Of a stretch of DNA of 64,000 nucleotides, positions 57,533 to 64,000 are shown piece by piece. The stretch comes from Gemmatimonadetes bacterium 2013_60CM_65_52 (lineage in GTDB: Bacteria > Gemmatimonadota > Gemmatimonadetes > Gemmatimonadales > Gemmatimonadaceae): the NCBI GenBank assembly GCA_002215645.1, contig NGFI01000003.1, forward strand, positions 1 to 64,000, given 5' to 3'. Position 1 is the first letter of the stretch. Every line of letters starts with the position of its first letter. The notes beneath the pieces were generated by a model. The model did not search any database. It was not told where the DNA came from and saw only the letters and a list, made by a program, of their open reading frames with translations. Position numbers and translations under genes: made by a program.

Positions 57533-58654
57533 ATGCCGAAGCGAGTCGCGCCACAACTCTTGTTCTCAGGCTTTCTGCTGCTCTTTGCCTGCCGCGAGCG
57601 GGCGCCGCTGCGTATCGGAGTGGTACTCGACCCGGATGGTCTGCGCGGCGCGGTCATGGCGGCCGATGATCTGAACGCCGGCGGCGGAATAAACGGACGG
57701 CGGCTGGAGCTCCGCGTGGTCAACGGGCTCTCCAGCACATCCGCGAAGGACGCCCTCACGGCCGCGGAGAGTCTCGCCACCGACGCAACGATTCTTGCAG
57801 TGGTCGGGCACACGAACAGCAACGCGAGTCTCGCCGCCTCGCAAGTGTACAACGAACGGCACGTCGTTCAGATCGCGCCGACGTCCACGGCGCCTCTCTA
57901 CAGCCACGCCGGCCCGTACAGCTTTCGAATGGTTCCCAGTGATCTGTATCAGGGAGAATTCCTCGCGAAGGTCGTGGCGGGCGACTCGCCGCATCCGCGT
58001 GTCGCAGTGCTGTACGAGAACGACGACTACGGGCGGAGTCTGCGTGGCAGGCTGGCGGAGGAGCTTGCCGTCAGGGACATTCAGCCGGTCTATGACGCCC
58101 CCGCCAGCGTGGTCGACGCCATCACCGACATCCCGGACATCGCGCAGGCGGTCGTGCGCGCACGGCCCAACCTGATCGTGTGGATCGGGACCGAGGGCGA
58201 GCTGCGTCAACTGCTTGCGGTGGTGCAGCGGTCGATTCCCCATGTGCGGGTGGTGGCGAGTGACCGCTTCAGTGTGCCGAGACCGCACGAGCCGAATGCC
58301 CAGGTTCTGTATGGCGTGCGGTACGTTCGATTTCGCGCCGCCGACGCGGCCTCGCCCGCAACACGCGCGCTGACCGCCCGGTACGAGCGACAGTTCCACG
58401 ATGAGCATTCGGACCAGTTTCTGCTCGCGTACGACGCGGTGCGCCTGCTCGCCACGGCCATCACCGCGGTGGGCACGGAGCGCGGCGACATTCGGGACTA
58501 TCTCGCGGGTGTCGGCACCTCACGGCCCGCATTCGCGAGTCTGGACGGTCCGCTTCGGTTCGACGCCAACGGCGATCCGCCGCCCGGATATCATCTCGCC
58601 GAGGTAACGTCCAAGGGGTCTCGTCCGATACCCGACGCATGGTTGGACCAGTAG
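57533..58654 (+). CDS. Lipoprotein periplasmic binding protein (Leu/Ile/Val-type)
   Basis: 373 residues with lipobox LLFAC. The type I periplasmic-binding fold is evident: LRIGVVLDPDG, AVMAADDLNAGGGINGRRLEL, ILAVVGHTNSNASLAASQVY, and VAVLYENDDYGRSLRGRL. Such proteins normally feed ABC importers of amino acids or amides, but no permease or ATPase genes follow. The downstream histidine kinase gene overlaps it by 16 bases, so it more likely serves as the sensory input of that kinase. Confidence 0.88.
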   Translation: MPKRVAPQLLFSGFLLLFACRERAPLRIGVVLDPDGLRGAVMAADDLNAGGGINGRRLELRVVNGLSSTSAKDALTAAESLATDATILAVVGHTNSNASLAASQVYNERHVVQIAPTSTAPLYSHAGPYSFRMVPSDLYQGEFLAKVVAGDSPHPRVAVLYENDDYGRSLRGRLAEELAVRDIQPVYDAPASVVDAITDIPDIAQAVVRARPNLIVWIGTEGELRQLLAVVQRSIPHVRVVASDRFSVPRPHEPNAQVLYGVRYVRFRAADAASPATRALTARYERQFHDEHSDQFLLAYDAVRLLATAITAVGTERGDIRDYLAGVGTSRPAFASLDGPLRFDANGDPPPGYHLAEVTSKGSRPIPDAWLDQ

Positions 58655-60255
58655 ACGAGCGACGCCGGGGGGCACGCACGCTGCGCCGGATGATCACCAT
58701 CGTCGCGGCGGTGTTCGGGGTCGTCGCCACCGTGTCCGTGCTCGCCGTGGCGCACCTCTCGCGCTCGCTCGGCAATGAGCTGGATCGCACGACGGAGCAA
58801 CTCATCGACGAACAGCGAATCGCGGACCAGATCGTCAGCTCTTCCTACGGGCAGCAGCTCGCCGCGTATCGCTATCTGGAGAATCCGAGTGCGGGAACGC
58901 TGGCGGAGTTCCGTGACGGTGGCGCACAGGCGTATCGGGGCATCAGGAAATACCTGTTTCGTTCCATGCCGCTCGAGGCCAGGTTGCGGGTCGAGGGGAT
59001 CAAGGAAGCGCACGAAATCTTCGAGGTGGCCGCGCAGCGCGCTTTCGATCTTGCGGCCAGCGGCGAGCCGGCGCGGGCGCGCGCCCACATGGTCACGCTC
59101 TCCCGCGACGCGGCGCTGCTCGAGCGCGCCGTACAGCGCTTCCTTGCGGTGCGTGAGCATCAACGGCAAGAGCTCCGCGAAAGCGAAGAGATGTGGCTCA
59201 CGCGGCTGCAGTACGCCAGCGTGGCGCTGGCCGCTGCGCTGATCGTCGCCGCCGTGATGCTCGCGGTGCTCCTGCATCGGCGCGTGACGACGCCGTTGAG
59301 CGATCTCTCCGTGGCGGTGCGGGCGTTAGCCGCGGGGAGGGATGACGCGCGCGTGCCGCCGCAGCGATTCGCCGAATTTCAGCTGCTCGGCACGGCCTTC
59401 AACGAGATGGCGGCGAGCATCCGCCAAGCGCGGATCGAGTCGCAGATCCGCAATGCGGATCTGGAGCGGGCGCTCGCGGACCTGCAGCGGGCACAGCGCG
59501 CACTCGTGCAGCACGAGAAGCTGAGCGCCGTCGGTGAGATGCTCGCCGGACTCGCACACGAGTTGAACAATCCCCTCGCCGGCATCCTCGGCGTCGCCGA
59601 ATGTCTGCAGATGGAGATGTCGGGCTACCCGGATCCGGCGGTGCAGGAGCTCGCGACCTCACTGGTGGATCCGCTGGTCGCGGAATCACTGCGCGCGCGC
59701 GACCTGGTGCGGAACCTTCTCAATTTTTCGCGGGAGGCGGCCACGCAGCTCGAGAGCGTGCATCTCGCCGACGCGATGAACGTGGCGGTCGGCCTCAGGC
59801 GGCACGCATTCGTGCAATCGCAGAAGCAGTTGGAGATCTCCGTGCCCGACGATCTCTACGTGTCCGCGCAGCCACAGAAGCTCGAGCTCGCGATCATGAA
59901 CGTCGTGAACAACAGCCTCGACGCACTGAACACGGGCACAGGTACGATGCTTCGCGTCGCCGCTGCGCGTGAGGAGGAGGATGTCGTGGTCACGTTCGAG
60001 GACGACGGCCCCGGCTTCGTGCACTCCGACCGGGTGTTCGACCCATTCTACACGACCAAACCCGTGGGGTCTGGCACGGGCCTGGGCTTGTCGCTGGTGC
60101 ACAAGTTCGTGCAGGAGTTCGGCGGCGTGGTGTTCGCGGAGAGCGCGCCGGTTCGCGGCGCGCGGCTCGTCATGCGATTGCGTGCGACGGAACCTTCGGC
60201 ACGCGAAGAAGGAGCAGACGCGGCGCGTGTGTCGGAGGCGGCGCTGGCGGGATGA
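58639..60255 (+). CDS. Membrane sensor histidine kinase with HAMP
   Basis: 538 residues. TM1 (VAAVFGVVATVSVLAVA) and TM2 (VALAAALIVAAVMLAVLL) enclose a helical periplasmic region of about 150 residues. A HAMP domain and coiled coil lead to the H-box GEMLAGLAHELNNPLAGIL (phospho-His) and an ATPase with NVVNNSLDAL, EDDGPGF and GSGTGLGLS. The start overlaps the binding-protein gene, implying a coupled sensory pair. No cognate response regulator is adjacent. Confidence 0.93.
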   Translation: MVGPVDERRRGARTLRRMITIVAAVFGVVATVSVLAVAHLSRSLGNELDRTTEQLIDEQRIADQIVSSSYGQQLAAYRYLENPSAGTLAEFRDGGAQAYRGIRKYLFRSMPLEARLRVEGIKEAHEIFEVAAQRAFDLAASGEPARARAHMVTLSRDAALLERAVQRFLAVREHQRQELRESEEMWLTRLQYASVALAAALIVAAVMLAVLLHRRVTTPLSDLSVAVRALAAGRDDARVPPQRFAEFQLLGTAFNEMAASIRQARIESQIRNADLERALADLQRAQRALVQHEKLSAVGEMLAGLAHELNNPLAGILGVAECLQMEMSGYPDPAVQELATSLVDPLVAESLRARDLVRNLLNFSREAATQLESVHLADAMNVAVGLRRHAFVQSQKQLEISVPDDLYVSAQPQKLELAIMNVVNNSLDALNTGTGTMLRVAAAREEEDVVVTFEDDGPGFVHSDRVFDPFYTTKPVGSGTGLGLSLVHKFVQEFGGVVFAESAPVRGARLVMRLRATEPSAREEGADAARVSEAALAG

Positions 60256-60259
60256 CGAA

Positions 60260-60286
60260 GGGTCGGCCCGCAACGCGAGCCGACCC
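60260..60286. terminator. Hairpin terminator after the histidine kinase
   Basis: GGGTCGGC, an 11-base loop and GCCGACCC form a perfect 8-bp stem 5 bases after the kinase stop and 20 bases from the convergent lipoprotein stop. There is no T-run; it may serve both genes. Confidence 0.55.
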
Positions 60287-60305
60287 GACACCTGAGGCCT
60301 GTGAG

Positions 60306-60521
60306 CTACGGTGCGCTGGTCGGCGACGCGGCCGAAACCGCGTCAGGCGCGCAGTACTGCGTGCCGTCAGCGTACGTGGCGACGTGATAGCCGGAGCGGC
60401 ACGTCAGGTCGTCCCGGAGCGCCGCGCCAGGTTGCAGCCGGCTCGGCGCGGTTGACGACTCGCTCGAGCATGCGGCCAGACCGATCGTAGCCGCGGCGAT
60501 GAAGAACAGGCGCTTTCGCAT
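60306..60521 (-). CDS. Very small lipoprotein of unknown function
   Basis: 71 residues from ATG 60521. Signal peptide and lipobox read LFFIAAATIGLAAC followed by SSESSTAPS. The rest is short and contains a Cys pair (LTCRSGYHVATYADGTQYCA) that could form a disulphide. No family recognised. An upstream in-frame GTG is possible but the lipobox fixes the start. Confidence 0.6.
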   Translation of the reverse strand: MRKRLFFIAAATIGLAACSSESSTAPSRLQPGAALRDDLTCRSGYHVATYADGTQYCAPDAVSAASPTSAP

Positions 60522-60674
60522 GAGGACCTCTGTAGGAGCACCGCGAGCTTGCAGCGCCGGCTTTGGCGTCGCTGTGCCCGGGATCACGTGGCCTCATAGT
60601 GCCAGTCGCGTGCCATTGGCTCACTTCGCTGCGCTCCTTTGCCACCGCGGTAGCACCGACCCGAAGCGCCGTCG

Positions 60675-61565
60675 TCAGTCCGGTGACAACGCGCTCAGCT
60701 GTTCCTCGACGAGTCGGCGCTCAACGGGCAGGTTGGCGGACTCTGCCACAGTAAAGGCGTGCGCGAGGCAGACGCGTGCCGCGGCCGGCTCGTGCCGCTC
60801 GGAGGCAATGACCGCGAGCTGCATCAGGCATCGGACGCGTTGCGAGGGAACGTCGGCAATGGTGAACTGCCCATAGGCGGTGGTGATGCGTTCCTCCGCC
60901 TCGCTGGCGAGCCCGAGCGCTGCGAGCGCGATGCCGAGGTTCAGTTGGGCGCCGGCAAGCATCTCGAGATCGCCCGCCTGTCGCGCTTCGTTGAGCGCCG
61001 CCTCGAGCGTTTCACGAGCGGAAGCGAGCTCGCCACGGTCCATCTGCAGCCGGCCGATGTTGAGCAGCGACACGGCCTCACCGCGCTGGTCGGTGGCGCC
61101 CCGATATGCGTCGCGCGATTCGGTGAAGAGGCGCTCCGCTTCGTCGAAGTCACGCGCTTCCGCGGCGAGACTGCCGAGGTTCTGGAGTGCCTTGGCGCGC
61201 GTGGCCGGCGTCATCGCCAGATCCAGGATGCGCGTGAAGAGCGCGCGCGCCTGGCCAGATTCGCCGCGCGCCCACCAGACGGCGCCTTCGATGTTCAGGG
61301 CGTTGGCTTCGATGTCCCGCCACCCATGCTCCCGCGCCAGCGCGGCGCCGCGGTTCGCGGCGGCGAGCGCGTCCTCCCATCTCGAGTGGAGGCGATGCAC
61401 GTTGGCGAGGTGCCACCACGCTTCGGCCGCCGCCGCGGGGTGTGAGTCAGCGCGTTCGGTGACCGCCTCGAAGCACTCGCGTGCGCGCTGCACGACACCG
61501 TTGCGCTCGTAGCGAATGCCGTCGGCGAGAAGCTCCGAGACGGGCGCTTGAGACGTATCCGACAT
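60675..61565 (-). CDS. Tetratricopeptide-repeat protein
   Basis: 296 residues, entirely helical, with about six TPR-like units (WWHLANVHRLHSRWEDALAA, ALQNLGSLAAEARDFDEAER, SLLNIGRLQMDRGELASARE, AQLNLGIALAALGLASEAEE). No signal peptide or membrane segment, so cytoplasmic scaffolding is likely. It follows the PilT-like gene by 56 bases on the same strand and is probably co-transcribed, suggesting a partner role. Confidence 0.8.
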   Translation of the reverse strand: MSDTSQAPVSELLADGIRYERNGVVQRARECFEAVTERADSHPAAAAEAWWHLANVHRLHSRWEDALAAANRGAALAREHGWRDIEANALNIEGAVWWARGESGQARALFTRILDLAMTPATRAKALQNLGSLAAEARDFDEAERLFTESRDAYRGATDQRGEAVSLLNIGRLQMDRGELASARETLEAALNEARQAGDLEMLAGAQLNLGIALAALGLASEAEERITTAYGQFTIADVPSQRVRCLMQLAVIASERHEPAAARVCLAHAFTVAESANLPVERRLVEEQLSALSPD

Positions 61566-61621
61566 GTCGCGCTCGAGTCAGCTGCGGGGCACCGCGTATG
61601 CCGCCATGCGGCGCGCGTGCG

Positions 61622-62812
61622 TTACCGCGAGCCTCGAAGCTGGAGCTCGAGGTCGAGCGGGTTTGCGGCCAGCTTGATGGCCATCTCGAACGAGACTTCT
61701 CCGGCGAGCACGAGATCCGCCAACGATTGGTCGAACGTCTGCGTGCCGTACTGGTCGCGACCCTTCCGCAGCGCATCGTTGAGGTTGTCGAACGAGCCCG
61801 CGTCGAGGACGGACTCGCGAACGTACGGTGTCATGTACAGGAGCTGTGTCGCGAGCACCCGGCGTCCGCCGGTGAGCCTGGGCACCAGCTTCTGTCCGAC
61901 GACACAGTGCAGCACTTCGGCGAGACGCAGCCGCAGCGCCTGCTGATCTTCTCCCTCCATGCGCTGCAGCATCTGCCGGATGGCAGAGCCGGCGTCCGGC
62001 GCCTGCATGCGTCCGATGACGAGCCGGCCCGCCTCGACGGCGCGCATGGCGGCTTCCACCACGGAGTGCTCCTCCATCGCGCCGATGACGATGGCGTCGG
62101 CGTCCTGCATGATGGCGGATCGCACGCCGTCCTCGAAGGACTCCGTGTCGCTGCCCACCTCGCGCTGCGTCATGCTCCAGCGCTGGCTCTTGTGGAGATA
62201 CTCGATGGGCCGCTCCACGAGCACGCAGTGGCGCCGCGACGCCGAGGTGGTGTTCAGGTGGTTGATGAGGGCCGCGATGGTGGTGGAACGGCCCGATTCC
62301 GGCGCGCCACACACGAGAATGAGTCCCGCCTCGATCTTCGGGGCGTGCACGATGGCGCGCGGCAGGTTGAGCTGCTCGAACGTGGGCAGCACGTCGGAGA
62401 TGACGCGCATGACCACCATGAAGCTGGAGCGCTGCCGCAGGATGTTGGCACGAAAGCGACCGACGCCACGGACGCTCATCGAGCCCTCGAACTCCTTGAC
62501 GTCTTCCACGCGCTCCGAGGCGCCGTTGGATTCGAGGATGCGCGCGGCGAGCGAGCGTGTGTCCGCCGTGTTGAGCGTCGGGGTGTCGAGTGGTACCAGT
62601 ACGCCGTCGACACGCGCCTGCACGACGTCGCCCGCACGCACGTGAATGTCCGTGGCACCGAGGCGGACAGCTTCCTCGAGCAATGACTCAAACAGGAACT
62701 CGAAGGCACCGGGCTCGAATGCGGTCCGCGCGCGCGGACTCGGTTCACCGGGCCAGTTGCCTGCGGACTTCTGCTGCGGTGTCAAGTCGGTAACGGACAG
62801 GGTCTGCGCCAT
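61622..62812 (-). CDS. PilT-like type IV pilus ATPase homologue with degenerate active site
   Basis: ATG 62812 is the start (396 residues). The PilT order is kept: N-terminal GATDIHVRAGD, then the RecA-like core and the C-terminal TFDQSLADLVLAGEVSFEMA. The nucleotide-handling residues are altered: Walker A is GAPESGRST (Arg175 instead of Lys), the Asp box is VERPIEYLH (Arg201 in place of Asp), Walker B is IVIGAMEEH (Ala245 in place of the catalytic Glu), and the His box has Arg263 and Gln270 instead of two His. So it should bind or hydrolyse ATP poorly, if at all, and may act as a regulatory subunit. Confidence 0.88.
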   Translation of the reverse strand: MAQTLSVTDLTPQQKSAGNWPGEPSPRARTAFEPGAFEFLFESLLEEAVRLGATDIHVRAGDVVQARVDGVLVPLDTPTLNTADTRSLAARILESNGASERVEDVKEFEGSMSVRGVGRFRANILRQRSSFMVVMRVISDVLPTFEQLNLPRAIVHAPKIEAGLILVCGAPESGRSTTIAALINHLNTTSASRRHCVLVERPIEYLHKSQRWSMTQREVGSDTESFEDGVRSAIMQDADAIVIGAMEEHSVVEAAMRAVEAGRLVIGRMQAPDAGSAIRQMLQRMEGEDQQALRLRLAEVLHCVVGQKLVPRLTGGRRVLATQLLYMTPYVRESVLDAGSFDNLNDALRKGRDQYGTQTFDQSLADLVLAGEVSFEMAIKLAANPLDLELQLRGSR

Positions 62813-63136
62813 TCGAAGAAGTGAAGGCCGTCGGATCGGCTTGCACCCCGAGCGATCACGAGGCGAAGCGCATGCGCCCTGCGGCCATGCACCGCAGCGC
62901 AAAAGTGGAGGGACGTCGGAGCCGGACGGACAAAGTGCAGAACATCTACCGCCTACCGACCAGTAATTGACGCATGAGACCTTCTGCTGGTCAAATCGTC
63001 TCCGGATGAGTATATTTTTTCCGTTGAGTCCGGTCAATACATGTGACTGCGCTCACGATTCATCCCACATATGACTCGAAGCACGGCGGAGCGGCGACGC
63101 AGCCCATCCAGGCCGACCGGCGAGGCTGGAATCAGC
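62813..63136. other. 324-bp intergenic region between divergent genes
   Basis: No coding sequence is convincing on either strand. It holds AT-rich patches (TATATTTTTT at 63011-63020) and the CRP-like dyad described separately. TGGTCA (62988) and TATATT (63011) with a 17-base spacer make a possible promoter for the + strand gene. Confidence 0.5.
63042..63057. promoter_or_regulatory. CRP/FNR-type binding-site-like dyad
   Basis: TGTGA-CTGCGC-TCACG matches nine of the ten conserved positions of the TGTGA-N6-TCACA CRP site. It lies about 80 bases before the sugar-transferase start and downstream of a possible promoter. The regulator is not in this window, so the assignment is by pattern only. Confidence 0.4.
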
Positions 63137-64000
63137 ATGAATCGTAGCGCCAGCACTCCGGACGCTCCCACGCCCGCGTCTCCCGACGGCGGGCGCGATT
63201 CCCAGTCGATTCCGGCGCAGCAGCTCGTCTCGCGGCTCGAGGCGCGCCAGCATGTCCTCGCGCTACAACGCCGCCGATTCTGGCGCGAGCTTGCGTTCGC
63301 CTTCGCGATTCTCGCCGCCGACGCGCTGACCATCGCGGTCGTCTTCGTGCTGCTCGCGCGGATTCCGATGCGCGTCGATCCGTTGCACGCGGAGTTCGTG
63401 AAAGGGCTCATCCCAACGAACCCGCCGGCACTGCTCCGCCGCATCACGCTGCTGTTGTTCTGTCTCACGGCAACACGGGCATACTCCCAGAGCCAGCACG
63501 GAGAGCAGCGCGACCGTATCGCGCTCGCCATCGTGCTCGGCATCGTGCTCCCGCGCTGGACGGAGCTCCTTACGACGCAGTTCGTCCCACGCGTGACGGT
63601 GATCACGGCGGTCGTCCTGCTGCTGTGGCTCGCGCTGGTGCTGCAGCGCCGCGCGGCGTCCGTCGCCATGCAGACGTTCGACCCCCGCCGGCTGGACCAG
63701 GAGCGGACCCTGCTCGTCGGCTTGCGCCAGCAGCTCAACACCTTCCTCCGCGAGCAGGTGGATCACAGTGCCCCATCGCCGTCGGTGTATGAGATAGCGC
63801 CCGAGTGGCCGCGCGAGCAGCAGGAAAGCTGGCACATGCTCTATGAGGAAGTCCATGCGGCCAAGGCGGACGCGATCATTCTCGTCGGACCGCTGAGCGA
63901 CGACGCACTCCAGACGGTTCTCATCGCGGGGTCGAGCGCCGGATGTCGCGTGTTCGGTTTGCGGCGGCGGCCCCTGCGCGAGATGAACAATCCCACGCTG
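63137..64000 (+). CDS. Polyprenyl-phosphate sugar transferase (WbaP-like), N-terminal part
   Basis: Open from ATG 63137 to the window edge without a stop (288 codons). An N-terminal charged region is followed by four or so hydrophobic segments (FAFAILAADALTIAVVFVLL, ITLLLFCLTATRAY, IALAIVLGIVL, VVLLLWLALVL) and a Rossmann-like part with ADAIILVGPLSDDAL and AGCRVFGLRRRPL. This matches the N-terminus of undecaprenyl-phosphate glucose/galactose phosphotransferases. The catalytic C-terminus lies outside. It would initiate exopolysaccharide or glycan assembly at the inner membrane. Confidence 0.7.
   Translation, partial: MNRSASTPDAPTPASPDGGRDSQSIPAQQLVSRLEARQHVLALQRRRFWRELAFAFAILAADALTIAVVFVLLARIPMRVDPLHAEFVKGLIPTNPPALLRRITLLLFCLTATRAYSQSQHGEQRDRIALAIVLGIVLPRWTELLTTQFVPRVTVITAVVLLLWLALVLQRRAASVAMQTFDPRRLDQERTLLVGLRQQLNTFLREQVDHSAPSPSVYEIAPEWPREQQESWHMLYEEVHAAKADAIILVGPLSDDALQTVLIAGSSAGCRVFGLRRRPLREMNNPTL

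Noticed and set aside
62813-62960. Possible cyclic-di-GMP riboswitch upstream of the PilT-like gene
   Set aside because: A GGTGCAAGCC stretch recalls the GEMM-I core, but the tetraloop, receptor and paired helices cannot be found.

Overview
The window is a high-GC, densely coded bacterial chromosome segment with genes on both strands. It contains no rRNA, tRNA, phage, transposase or CRISPR array that I can see. Protein content suggests a Gemmatimonadota-like soil bacterium: large secreted BNR/sortilin-type propellers, many secreted peptidases and hydrolases, a TonB receptor, an SSS symporter, and a plant/chlamydia-type enoyl-ACP reductase. The taxonomic assignment is inference.

Layout. 1-5.3 kb: a truncated BNR propeller protein, an S9 peptidase and a small secreted protein. 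5.3-10.6 kb: a tightly overlapping catabolic operon (creatininase-like amidohydrolase, ketopantoate-reductase-like enzyme, SDR, M20 dipeptidase, APC permease). 10.6-15.4 kb: a DUF4143 ATPase/nuclease with five 23-bp iterons upstream, a secreted PQQ dehydrogenase-cytochrome, two orphan AbrB/MazE antitoxins and a complete vapBC module. 15.5-24.1 kb: M20 amidohydrolase, an outer-membrane protein remnant, a Cys/His-rich small protein next to a TonB receptor, a 1012-residue LuxR-type regulator and a Tat-exported Gfo/Idh oxidoreductase. 24.2-33.6 kb: secreted hydrolases, an SSS symporter, a subclass B3 metallo-beta-lactamase, two tandem paralogues of unknown function, a lactonase and a lipoprotein TIM-barrel isomerase. 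33.6-44.1 kb: a Fic protein with a damaged 5' end, a receiver-PAS protein, a tripartite RND pump with its divergent HxlR regulator, and ettA. 44.2-53 kb: a double cupredoxin-like protein, a His/Met-rich protein, DsbD/TlpA-like thiol proteins, a 2H phosphoesterase, PAP2 phosphatase, an MBOAT/SGNH polysaccharide O-acylation pair, a cardiolipin-synthase-like PLD enzyme and a response regulator. 53-64 kb: FabI, a second BNR propeller, a binding-protein/histidine-kinase pair, a small lipoprotein, a TPR protein, a PilT-like protein lacking its catalytic residues, and the start of a polyprenyl-phosphate sugar transferase cut by the right edge.

Most notable observations: (1) the PilT homologue at 61.6-62.8 kb has lost the Walker A lysine, the catalytic glutamate and both His-box histidines. 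(2) The HxlR/RND cassette at 36.0-42.45 kb is bracketed by two direct copies of an ettA 3' end, as if inserted between ettA and the receiver-PAS gene. (3) A dispersed palindromic repeat occurs at three loci, once supplying the C-terminus of a coding sequence. (4) Five exactly 23-bp-spaced iterons precede the DUF4143 gene. (5) The Fic and ettA genes each look like single-base frameshifts at one end.
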